Positions 34,240-42,472 of a stretch of DNA of 64,000 bases are shown here, in pieces. A program made the position numbers and the translations under genes. The DNA comes from Paenibacillus sp. 19GGS1-52. GTDB taxonomy: Bacteria > Bacillota > Bacilli > Paenibacillales > Paenibacillaceae. Numbering within the stretch: position 1 is the first letter of the stretch; each line of letters starts with the position of its first letter. The notes under the pieces are model-generated. The model did no database searches, had not been told where the DNA came from, and worked only from the letters and a program-made list of their open reading frames with translations. Location of the stretch: the NCBI RefSeq assembly GCF_022369515.1, contig NZ_CP059724.1, positions 4,774,001 through 4,838,000 on the forward strand, read 5' to 3'.

Positions 34240-35223
34240 TTAAATCTCCGCGCCAAAACTCGTTTTCTTATTCTCCAATGCTTTAATCAGTTTTGAGCGC
34301 AGATGGGTTAGCCACTCAGGCTCATGCTCCCATTGTTCAGCCATGGATCTCAGAATGCGAGTATATCCATATAAATTAGCAAAGCGGCGGCAGGCAGTCG
34401 CGACTGATGAATACTCATCTGGGAGATTGTACTCGCTAACATATCCGTCCATAAAGCATTGTTTCTTATGGTTGTACAACTCAGAAGGAAAACAGTCCTC
34501 CAAGCTATCAAGTGCCTGCTCTATATCCATAACATACCAGTGATACATAGCATCGTCGAAATCAATAGCATTACAAGCATTTGTAGCTTCATCATAAAAA
34601 ACATTATCATATTCAAAATCATAATGTATGAGCCCAAAATTTTCTTTAGTGATAGGAAGATTTGAAAAATAATCCTGCAGTAATTGGGTTTCTGCCAAAG
34701 CCGCTGTTTCTAGTGGAAGCTCCATTAGCGTTTCCTTCATCCATTTTAATACATCGCTGTATGACCATCTTTTGTGATGAAGAGGTGTATACTCACTGGA
34801 TAATTGATGAAGCTTTCCTAATGCCTTGCCATGGCTGAAGATAACAGCATCGCTACAATCGGTCTTACTAATCTGAACACCGGCCACATGTTTAAATACA
34901 GAAGCAAAATATTCACCCCACGGAGTTTGCAGCTCGACCAGTTCCTCTCCATTCGTGGCTCTAACGGATTCCAGAACTCCGTAATGGCGGTTACGTAGGT
35001 AAGCAATAAACTCCAATTCTGCTAAGATATTGTCCTTACACTTCTCAGTTTTTGGGGCAAACCTTAACAACTGGCTATTCCCTTGGCATTCAAACGGATA
35101 AATGGCATTGGAAGATATTCTATAGTACTGAAACCGTTCAAGAGATTCTTTATCAAATTCCCAATTCCTCAATACCATTTCCGCTAAATCCTCATTATTA
35201 AAAAGATATCTCAACTTCAACAT
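34240..35223 (-). CDS. APH/choline-kinase-like phosphotransferase
   Basis: 327 residues of the APH fold. The catalytic loop is FGLIHYDFEYDNVFYDE (HxDxxxxN type, about residues 197-213) and the metal-binding AIDFDDAMYHWYVMDI (about 221-236) follows. The DFDD form and the C-terminal RRFANLYGYTRILRS resemble homoserine-kinase/fructosamine-kinase-like members rather than known aminoglycoside resistance enzymes. Single gene with a good AAGGAGC site. The substrate is unknown. Confidence 0.82.
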   Translation of the reverse strand: MLKLRYLFNNEDLAEMVLRNWEFDKESLERFQYYRISSNAIYPFECQGNSQLLRFAPKTEKCKDNILAELEFIAYLRNRHYGVLESVRATNGEELVELQTPWGEYFASVFKHVAGVQISKTDCSDAVIFSHGKALGKLHQLSSEYTPLHHKRWSYSDVLKWMKETLMELPLETAALAETQLLQDYFSNLPITKENFGLIHYDFEYDNVFYDEATNACNAIDFDDAMYHWYVMDIEQALDSLEDCFPSELYNHKKQCFMDGYVSEYNLPDEYSSVATACRRFANLYGYTRILRSMAEQWEHEPEWLTHLRSKLIKALENKKTSFGAEI

Positions 35224-35356
35224 TGACCTGTAGCTCCTTATTTATTAGATACTTGTAGTTGAATTCATATTATCCAATATCCTCCAGATCAGCAATGTAA
35301 AAAACCTTTTAATTTATATTGTGCAGCTCTATCCTTCCAGAAGAGGCATCGTGCAT

Positions 35357-35403
35357 CAAAAAAAGGCGTCCCGCCGGCCATGGATATGGCTGGTGGAACG
35401 CCT
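35357..35403 (-). terminator. Terminator of the carboxynorspermidine operon
   Basis: AAGGCGT-CCC-CC-GGCCA pairs with TGGC-GG-GG-ACGCCTT and is followed on the minus strand by seven T, 16 bases after the nspC stop. Confidence 0.85.
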
Positions 35404-35418
35404 TCTACTCTAACTTTA

Positions 35419-36570
35419 TTAAGACAAACGGCCACTGAAATCTTCATAGGCGAACTGTTTGATCACCTTGATGCCCTCTTCGTCGTTATACGAAGCAATC
35501 GCCGGCAGGTTTACGCCGTTGAACATGTGATTCTTCACCATTGTATAGTGCCCCATATCGAGGAAGATCAGCTTGTCGCCGTACTTCAGAGGTTCCTTGA
35601 AGGAATAATCTCCGATGACGTCTCCTGCCAGGCAGGTCATACCGCCAAGTCTATAGGTGTATTCATATTCGCCTGAGGTTCCAGCACCGATGATGCCCGG
35701 TCTGTACGGCATCGCCAGCACATCCGGCATGTGACATTCGGCCGAAGTATCCAGAATAGCAATGTCCATTCCATTGTGCATCGTATCCAGCACGGTCGCG
35801 ATCAGATATCCGGTATTGAGTGCAATCGCCTCACCTGGCTCCAGATAGATCTGCACATCATATTTCTCTTTCATATGCAAAATGCAGCGGACCAGCGTAT
35901 CCAGATCATAATCAGGACGAGTAATATGATGGCCGCCACCAAAATTCAGCCATTTCATGCCTTTCAGATACGGTCCGAATTTCTCTTCGACCACCTTAAG
36001 CGTACGCTCTAGTGTATCTGAGTTTTGCTCGCACATCGTATGAAAATGCAGTCCATCAATGCCTTCCAGCTCTTCCGGCCGGAAATTTGGCAGTGTGACT
36101 CCCATTCTGGAGTAATTGAAGCAAGGGTCATACAGCGGTACCTCAATCTCTGAATACTCTGGATTGACACGGATGCCGCAGCTGATCTTCTTCGGAGCAT
36201 TTTGCACGCGATCCTTGAACCGATTCCACTGGTCAAATGAGTTGAACACAATGTGATCACTGTAGCCCAGCAGCTCTTCAAATTCAGAGTCTACATAAGC
36301 CGGTGCGTAGACATGCACTTCTTTGCCCATTTTCTCATAGCCCAGTCTGGCTTCGAATAAGGAGCTGGAGGTGACGCCATGCAGATATTTAGCAACCAGC
36401 GGATACATGGAGTGCATGGAGAATCCCTTTTGAGCCAGCAGAATTTTGGCGCCAGTGCGCTCCTGGACAGAATTCAGTACCTCAAGATTACGAGTAAGCA
36501 GTCTTTCATCTATAAGGTAGCTGGGTGACGGCAAGGAGCTGATGTCGATATCAATATCATCCATACTCAA
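35419..36570 (-). CDS. nspC: Carboxynorspermidine/carboxyspermidine decarboxylase
   Basis: 383 residues, alanine-racemase-fold PLP decarboxylase. The PLP lysine lies in AKILLAQKGFSMHSMYPLVAKYLHG (about residue 48), followed by SSLFEARLGYEKMGKEVHVYAP, LNFGGGHHITRPDYD, EPGEAIALNTGYL and the cysteine-containing LDTSAECHMPDVLAMPYRPGI. It removes the carboxyl group from carboxy(nor)spermidine in the last step of the aspartate-semialdehyde route to polyamines. Four bases separate it from the upstream dehydrogenase. TTG at 36570 or ATG at 36564 may be the start. Confidence 0.92.
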   Translation of the reverse strand: MSMDDIDIDISSLPSPSYLIDERLLTRNLEVLNSVQERTGAKILLAQKGFSMHSMYPLVAKYLHGVTSSSLFEARLGYEKMGKEVHVYAPAYVDSEFEELLGYSDHIVFNSFDQWNRFKDRVQNAPKKISCGIRVNPEYSEIEVPLYDPCFNYSRMGVTLPNFRPEELEGIDGLHFHTMCEQNSDTLERTLKVVEEKFGPYLKGMKWLNFGGGHHITRPDYDLDTLVRCILHMKEKYDVQIYLEPGEAIALNTGYLIATVLDTMHNGMDIAILDTSAECHMPDVLAMPYRPGIIGAGTSGEYEYTYRLGGMTCLAGDVIGDYSFKEPLKYGDKLIFLDMGHYTMVKNHMFNGVNLPAIASYNDEEGIKVIKQFAYEDFSGRLS

Positions 36571-36574
36571 AGCC

Positions 36575-37774
36575 CTAATCTAGCAGCGTTGGCGAGAAAT
36601 CTTCTTGCCAAGGGAGCCCTTGTTTATTCAATTCTTCCATGAATGGATCTGGATTAAATTCTTCAACGTTGTACACGCCGGGTTTTTTCCAGATTCCTTT
36701 TATAATTAACATAGCCCCGATCATCGCAGGAACACCAGTGGTATAGGAAATGGCTTGGGAACCTACCTCTGCATAACACTCTTCATGATCGCACACATTG
36801 TATACATAATAAGTTTTAGGTTGGCCGTCTTTGGTGCCTTGGATAATACAGCCTATGTTTGTTTTGCCTTTAGTTCTTGGTCCCAGGGAAGCTGGGTCAG
36901 GCAGAATAGCCTTCAAGAACTGCAAAGGAACAATCTCTTTGCCTTCATACATGATCGGCTCAATAGAAGTCATACCCACATTCTCAAGCACCTTCAGGTG
37001 ATTCAGATAATTCTGTGAGAAAGTCATCCAGAATCTAATCTTCTTCACACCTTTGATGTTAACAGACAAGGACTCCAATTCTTCATGGTACAAAAGATAA
37101 ATATCTTTAGGACCAATCTCCGGCAGATCGTATACTTTTTTCTCAGTAAGCGGTTCAGTTTCAATCCACTCGCCATTCTCGAAATAACGGCCATTGGCAG
37201 TAATCTCACGAATATTGATTTCTGGGTTGAAATTGGTCGCAAACGGATAACCGTGATCACCTGCATTGGCATCCACAATATCAATAGTATGGATCTCATC
37301 AAAATAATGTTTTTGTGCGTAAGCCGTGAACACACCCGTAACACCAGGGTCAAAGCCGCTGCCGAGCAATGCGGTAATACCCGCCTTCTCGAATCTTTCT
37401 TTATAAGCCCACTGCCAGGAATATTCAAATTTAGCTGTATCCTGTGGTTCGTAGTTAGCTGTATCCACATAGTGAACTCCCGTTGCCAGGCAAGCATCCA
37501 TAATAGTCAGGTCCTGATATGGGAGAGCGACATTAATAACGACATCCGGCTGGAAGCTCTTGATCAGTTCAATGACCTCATCCGTATTATCAGCATCAAG
37601 CTGAGCAGTAGAAATCTTCGTGCGGCCACCGGCCAATTTATCTTTCAGAGCATCACATTTCGCCAACGTCCGGCTAGCAATACAGATCTCTTCAAATACA
37701 TCAGGGTTCTGGCAACATTTATGAACAACCACGCTGGATACGCCGCCAGCGCCAATAATTAACGCTTTTCCCAA
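36575..37774 (-). CDS. Carboxynorspermidine synthase (saccharopine dehydrogenase family)
   Basis: 399 residues. The Rossmann motif is LIIGAGGVSSVVVHKC (about 5-20), then VINVALPYQDLTIMDACLATGVHYVDTANYE and ALLGSGFDPGVTGVFTAYA, which mark the saccharopine-dehydrogenase-like CASDH group. It condenses putrescine or diaminopropane with aspartate semialdehyde using NADPH. Its pairing with nspC is the genetic hallmark of this S-adenosylmethionine-independent polyamine pathway. The start is TTG with AGGAGG eight bases upstream. The leader holds two tandem repeats. Confidence 0.92.
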   Translation of the reverse strand: MGKALIIGAGGVSSVVVHKCCQNPDVFEEICIASRTLAKCDALKDKLAGGRTKISTAQLDADNTDEVIELIKSFQPDVVINVALPYQDLTIMDACLATGVHYVDTANYEPQDTAKFEYSWQWAYKERFEKAGITALLGSGFDPGVTGVFTAYAQKHYFDEIHTIDIVDANAGDHGYPFATNFNPEINIREITANGRYFENGEWIETEPLTEKKVYDLPEIGPKDIYLLYHEELESLSVNIKGVKKIRFWMTFSQNYLNHLKVLENVGMTSIEPIMYEGKEIVPLQFLKAILPDPASLGPRTKGKTNIGCIIQGTKDGQPKTYYVYNVCDHEECYAEVGSQAISYTTGVPAMIGAMLIIKGIWKKPGVYNVEEFNPDPFMEELNKQGLPWQEDFSPTLLD

Positions 37775-37785
37775 AATTAAAACCT

Positions 37786-37915
37786 CCTAAAGTTTTGTTA
37801 GCATATGCTACTCAAGAAATTACTTCGCAAAACTACTTCGTAAGCATTATCTAAAGTTTTGTTAGCATATGCTTCTTGTGAATACTTCGCAAAACCCGCA
37901 TCGTAAGCAGAGTCT
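37786..37915 (-). repeat. Two tandem 65-bp hairpin repeats in the operon leader
   Basis: CTAAAGTTTTGTTAGCATATGCT begins both copies at 37788 and 37853 (the first 23 bases identical); TACTTCGCAAAAC and CGTAAGCA are also shared at the same places. Each copy holds the palindrome AGCATATGCT, and the near copy can pair AGTTTTG with CAAAACT. On the RNA the near copy ends directly at the AGGAGG of the first gene. Confidence 0.75.
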
Positions 37916-37945
37916 GAAATTCCATTTGCAAAATCAACAAGGCTG

Positions 37946-37974
37946 ATTATACAGAAAAAATTTCAATAAATCAA
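37946..37974 (-). promoter_or_regulatory. Sigma-A promoter of the carboxynorspermidine operon
   Basis: On the minus strand TTGATT, a 17-bp spacer and TATAAT. A start near 37939 gives a leader of about 165 bases that contains both repeats. Confidence 0.65.
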
Positions 37975-38266
37975 TAAAAAACGACAAAAAATGATATTCC
38001 TTGTGTAAATTCTTCTTATTTTCCTGTTAATACTCTGATATGCATGAAAATACACTGGAATCCTTTGTTTTTCACTTGTTTATTCGTTAATCTTTAGTTT
38101 GTAAAGCAGTTCATTAGGGAGCACATTATCGTAGACTAGGACAACTAGGCTATTGTAACACAGCAGAGATAGACTTCATACGAAATATTCAAAAATCGTT
38201 TGAGTTGCTCTCCCAAGACTAAACTCATCCAATTAGTATCCACCAAATTTCTCGGATTATGATATA
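37975..38266. other. AT-rich stretch without a gene
   Basis: Between the operon promoter and the nitronate monooxygenase terminator. No reading frame with a ribosome binding site and no clear structure was seen. Confidence 0.5.
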
Positions 38267-38306
38267 CAAAAAAACACTGAAAGGACATCGCTGTCGTCTC
38301 AGTGTT
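38267..38306 (-). terminator. Terminator after nitronate monooxygenase gene
   Basis: AACACTGA / TCAGTGTT with an inner GAC/GTC pairing, followed on the minus strand by five to seven T. Confidence 0.75.
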
Positions 38307-38329
38307 TATATTCTTTTGCAGAGTGAACG

Positions 38330-39295
38330 CTAGCCTACTGGAATAGCCGCTCTTTGATATTCCTGCATTATATTATCGATGATTTGCTGCACAGGCAAAA
38401 TCTCTTTAATCTCATGCACTCTGGACCCGGCAAACACCAAGCCATTGTGTACATCCCCTCGAAGTGAGGTGAGCAAGGATTCCATCGTACAGAAACGATG
38501 TGAACACACTTTAAGACAATCGTTGCACTTGGCTATTCTGACTTTGGCATCATTGCTGAGTAGATCGGTGAACTCATTTCTAATCGCTCTGCCCAGCAGC
38601 CCTACAGAAGATTTCACCAAGACTGTATCGCCTTGCTGAGCATCTACGTACCTCTGTTTGAAGGACAAGGGCGCATCACATTCATTACTAGCCACAAACC
38701 GGGTACCCATCTGCACACCGGAAGCACCAATTCGCAGTGCTTTGGCCACATCTTCTCCAGTCAAAATACCTCCAGCAGCAATTACCGGAATATTAACCGC
38801 CTCTACCACTTCAGGCAGAATATCAAACATAGATCTGTCAGTGCCCAGATGTCCACCAGCTTCAAAGCCTTCTACCACGACTGCCGAAGCACCCAGTTTG
38901 GCGGAGATTCGAGCAAGCTTGGCCGATGAAACAATGGAAATCACCGGTGTGCCATGCTCTTTCCCCCAAGCGTACATATCTCTGGAAATTCCGGCTCCTG
39001 AAATAATGAAATCCACTTTTTCTTCCAAAGCAGCTTTCATCTTCTCGGCAAAGTCTTTCATCGCAAACAATACGTTCACGCCGATATATCCAATGCCTTT
39101 AGAGAGCTCTCTTGATTCTCGAATGTGTCTTCTAAGTTCCTCAGTGGAAATACCTGTCCCGGAAATCGTTCCTATTCCACCAGATTTTGCAACAGCAGCG
39201 GCAAGACCACTAAGGGAAATACCCACACCCATACCACCTTGAATAATAGGAACCCTGGATTTAATACGTCCAAATTGTATGCTAGGAAAATTCAA
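38330..39295 (-). CDS. Nitronate monooxygenase / enoyl-ACP reductase-II-like flavoprotein
   Basis: 321 residues, TIM-barrel FMN protein. IIQGGMGVGIS at the start, SAKLARISAKLGASAVVVEGFEAGGHLG in the middle, PVIAAGGILTGEDVAKALRIGASGVQMGTRFVA at the phosphate-binding end. These are shared by 2-nitropropane dioxygenase/nitronate monooxygenases and FabK. A cysteine-rich insertion CNDCLKVCSHRFCTMESL near residue 260 is less usual and could bind a metal. Start is TTG after AGAGGTG. Single gene; the substrate is unknown. Confidence 0.85.
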   Translation of the reverse strand: MNFPSIQFGRIKSRVPIIQGGMGVGISLSGLAAAVAKSGGIGTISGTGISTEELRRHIRESRELSKGIGYIGVNVLFAMKDFAEKMKAALEEKVDFIISGAGISRDMYAWGKEHGTPVISIVSSAKLARISAKLGASAVVVEGFEAGGHLGTDRSMFDILPEVVEAVNIPVIAAGGILTGEDVAKALRIGASGVQMGTRFVASNECDAPLSFKQRYVDAQQGDTVLVKSSVGLLGRAIRNEFTDLLSNDAKVRIAKCNDCLKVCSHRFCTMESLLTSLRGDVHNGLVFAGSRVHEIKEILPVQQIIDNIMQEYQRAAIPVG

Positions 39296-39427
39296 TAAAG
39301 CACCTCTTCACTGTTTGTATGGACCTTTAATTGATAGAACTCGAAATAGAGTTACAGCCTCAAAGATACCACAGTGGAAACATTGCTGATATGACTCAAC
39401 GCATGCTGGACAATGTATTTTTACCCA

Positions 39428-41398
39428 TTATTCGTAGCGCAGAGATTCCATCGGGTCTAATTTAGCTGCTCTAGAGGAAGGCAACACTCCGGCAATCACA
39501 CTGATTAATGTACTGACGACTAGGCCAAACAGCATGTATTGCGGGGTTAGCAGAATCAGTTCAACGCCGAAGCTATCGACCAGAACATTGTTTAAGATAA
39601 GACTGAGTCCCCAAGCAGCGGCAACAGCGATTACACCACTGAATAAGCCCAATAGTGCAGACTCTGAGAAGAAAATTCGGCGAATGTCTTTCTTTCGGGC
39701 ACCGATTGCCCGCAAAATCCCGATTTCTCTGGTCCGTTCCACAACGCTAATATTGAGAACCACTAGAATCATTATGCCCGATACCAACAAAGAAATTCCC
39801 GCGATTCCAGATAATAACCAGGAAGCCATTTTCAAATAAGTCGTAACCCGTTCCATAATACTGGCTATTGGAGAGCTAGTGAATCCTGCTTTTCCTACTG
39901 CAGCTTTAATTCCCTCGACATCATTGATATTTGCTGCATACGCATTTAATTGACTGGGTTGTAAGCTTAAAGATTGTTTACTAAAGGCCTTATCCAGAGT
40001 TGCATAGGCAAGATACGCGTTAGATCCACTTATAGGACCTCGGTCGGCCTGCTCATAGATACCTGATACAACTAGTTCTGCAGCAACGGAAACCGGTTGA
40101 TTCTGTGCATTCATTTCATTAATATATAAGTTTACTTTTTTCCCCACAAGTGATGTATAGGTAGCTTCAGAACTCAATTTCTTGGCAAAATCGGCTGTCA
40201 GCAGCACCTCATTCTCAGCAGGCAGTGCTCCTTGCTTGATATCCGCTGCTTTAATGGAATCGGTTATGGTTCCAAGTGACGAGAGCTCTTGGCTCTTATC
40301 ATTGAAGACAACGTTGCTCTTCCCTGTGATTGTCGTTACCTTTTCGACTCTATCCACATTTTTTATGCTGCTAATCACATCGTAATCCTGCTCAGTAAGT
40401 GGCTCGGTTGCTGTTTGTTGATTAGGACCCCGGTTTTCCATTTTCGCTCCGCCCTCAACAGGTGCCTGCTTCACCACATCCACCAGCAGCGGATTCAAGC
40501 TTGAATTGATTTCATTATTCAAATAACTGGTTACACCATTACCTAAGGACAGCATTAGAATCACACTTAGAATTCCAATCGCTCCACCTGTAGCCACAAG
40601 AATATTCCGCTTCGCATTCAAGGTCATATTATCGATAGCCAGTTTAAAAGAAGCGGCAAAACTTAAATTTTTACCTTTTTTCTCTTCCGTCTCTTTTACA
40701 GCCAGATAACGCTCTTTCAAATGCTGTTCTTCTTTAATACAGCCATCTTCCACCGAGACAATCCGGCTCCCAAAGTTCGCTACTCTCTGCGAATGGGTGA
40801 CTGTAATAATAAGCACGCCTTTTTTCGCAATCGAATCCAGTAGTTCAAGGATTTGTTCACTGGTGTCCTGATCGAGCGACCCTGTAGGTTCATCTGCCAG
40901 AATAATGTCCGGATCATTTGATAACGCTCTGGCTATGGCTACACGCTGTTTCTGCCCCCCAGACAACTGGTTAGGTCGTTTATGCAGGTGATCCTTCAAG
41001 CCAATTTCCGTCAGAATTTCCTTCGCACGTGTTGTCCGTTCCTTCATACTGCTATCCGTCATTTGCATGGCAATCATCACATTATCAAGCACGGACAAAT
41101 GAGGAATCAGATTAAAGCTTTGAAAAATAAAGCCGATTTTATCTTTTCTATAGGCATCAATTTCCATTTCCTTCATGCCTCTAAGCGTCTTCCCCTGTAC
41201 AATTACATCGCCCTCGTAATCAGAGTCCATCCCGCCAATAATATTCATTAAGGTTGATTTGCCCGAACCAGATTCTCCTAGAATGGAGACAAATTCACCA
41301 CTTTCAAACTCCAGATTCACTTCTCTAAGCACTGACACCTTTTCTTTTCCAGCAATCCGATATGATTTATTCAGGTGTTTGATTTCTAATAACTTCAT
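39428..41398 (-). CDS. MacB-like ABC transporter, ATPase fused to FtsX-type permease
   Basis: 656 residues. The N-terminal ATPase (1-230) has Walker A GESGSGKST, the LolD-type Q-loop FQSFNLIPHLSVLDNV, signature LSGGQKQRVAIARAL and Walker B ILADEPTGSLD. After a linker comes a first membrane helix (about 265-290), a large extracellular MacB_PCD domain, and three helices of the FtsX domain (GISLLVSGIMILVVLNISVVERTREIGILRAIGARKKDIRR; the EIGILRAIGA motif is diagnostic). Such mechanotransmission pumps act on peptides, lipoproteins or toxins. No membrane fusion protein gene is nearby. Strong GGAGGAG site. Confidence 0.92.
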   Translation of the reverse strand: MKLLEIKHLNKSYRIAGKEKVSVLREVNLEFESGEFVSILGESGSGKSTLMNIIGGMDSDYEGDVIVQGKTLRGMKEMEIDAYRKDKIGFIFQSFNLIPHLSVLDNVMIAMQMTDSSMKERTTRAKEILTEIGLKDHLHKRPNQLSGGQKQRVAIARALSNDPDIILADEPTGSLDQDTSEQILELLDSIAKKGVLIITVTHSQRVANFGSRIVSVEDGCIKEEQHLKERYLAVKETEEKKGKNLSFAASFKLAIDNMTLNAKRNILVATGGAIGILSVILMLSLGNGVTSYLNNEINSSLNPLLVDVVKQAPVEGGAKMENRGPNQQTATEPLTEQDYDVISSIKNVDRVEKVTTITGKSNVVFNDKSQELSSLGTITDSIKAADIKQGALPAENEVLLTADFAKKLSSEATYTSLVGKKVNLYINEMNAQNQPVSVAAELVVSGIYEQADRGPISGSNAYLAYATLDKAFSKQSLSLQPSQLNAYAANINDVEGIKAAVGKAGFTSSPIASIMERVTTYLKMASWLLSGIAGISLLVSGIMILVVLNISVVERTREIGILRAIGARKKDIRRIFFSESALLGLFSGVIAVAAAWGLSLILNNVLVDSFGVELILLTPQYMLFGLVVSTLISVIAGVLPSSRAAKLDPMESLRYE

Positions 41399-41498
41399 AA
41401 CTACTCCTCCAGCTCCTATTATCTATCTATCTCTTCTATTAACTGCATAGTAACACTCTTATATGTACTGAGAGTGAACTGAAGCAATATTCTCGTTG

Positions 41499-42317
41499 CT
41501 AGGAATGGCGTAAAGCTGTCGGCGGAACGCCGCTGTGCTGCTTAAAGCTTTTGCTGAAATGAAATTCATCGCTGTAGCCGCAGCTCTGGGCAATTTCTTT
41601 CATATTTAGACTGGTGTACAACAGCTGCTTCTTGGCATGCTCATGGCGAATCTCACTTAAATAGGCTTTAGGGCTCTTATGAAGGTACTGTTGAAACAGG
41701 CTTCGCAAATACGAGGTGGATATCTTATAGCGTTCAGCCAGCTCTAGAAACCTAAGAGGCTCCCCATAATCCCTTTCCAGCTCGTCCTTTACCTGTAGGA
41801 ACAGGTCATAACCTAACCCTCTATCTACCTTGGCAGATTCATTGGTTTGCAGCATTTTATACAAGAGCTCATACAGAAGCGCCTTGGTCCTTAGGTCACT
41901 GGCAAACTGTCCAGGCACCCAAAGTCTAGTAAGTTTTTTAAATAAATCATCATATTGATCCGCTAGTTCTTCCTCGGGTTTCAACATAAATGGTAACGGC
42001 AGCGGGCCTAGTGGACTGAGCTCCATTTGATCAGGAGTAGCCTTTGAAGTGCTGAACAGCGATACTAGCACCATTGTAATACGCAGAGGATAGTATCGAT
42101 GGGATTCCATCTCCATCTGAAGACCCGGCTGTAAATAAAAAAGTGTCCCTGCCTCTACGCTGATTTCTTTCTCTGTCCAAAAGGTTCCTTTCCCCTCGTG
42201 AATCCAGTAAAAGCTATGAACATTAATGTTATGGCGGTTATCCTTCCAGTCCGGCAATGTACGTTTATCATGAATCCAGTCAATCTGAATGGCGAGATCT
42301 TGCATGTTTTCCTTCAT
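41499..42317 (-). CDS. AraC family transcriptional regulator
   Basis: 272 residues from the ATG at 42317, preferred because GAGGAG lies six bases upstream. An N-terminal cupin-like domain (WIHEGKGTFWTEKEISVEAGTLFYLQPGLQMEM) is followed by an AraC double helix-turn-helix (about 180-270; YKISTSYLRSLFQQYLHKSP, YSDEFHFSKSFKQHSGVPP). It is divergent from the acyltransferase at 42473 with about 155 bp between starts, so that gene is its likely target. Confidence 0.9.
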   Translation of the reverse strand: MKENMQDLAIQIDWIHDKRTLPDWKDNRHNINVHSFYWIHEGKGTFWTEKEISVEAGTLFYLQPGLQMEMESHRYYPLRITMVLVSLFSTSKATPDQMELSPLGPLPLPFMLKPEEELADQYDDLFKKLTRLWVPGQFASDLRTKALLYELLYKMLQTNESAKVDRGLGYDLFLQVKDELERDYGEPLRFLELAERYKISTSYLRSLFQQYLHKSPKAYLSEIRHEHAKKQLLYTSLNMKEIAQSCGYSDEFHFSKSFKQHSGVPPTALRHS

Positions 42318-42472
42318 GGCAGGCTCCTCTAATCTATTCAAATACAGATGAGTAGAGCATAGAAGTCAGAAGCGTTTTTGACAAGCTATTCGTATTCATA
42401 TTGCCATGTTTATTCCTTAGTATGGCTGATAAACTAAAGAACAAAATCGAACCGTAACAGAGGAGACTCTAT

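Noticed and set aside
37786..37915. Short CRISPR array
   Set aside because: Only two copies, no conserved spacer-repeat pattern and no cas genes. The copies are imperfect over their whole length.
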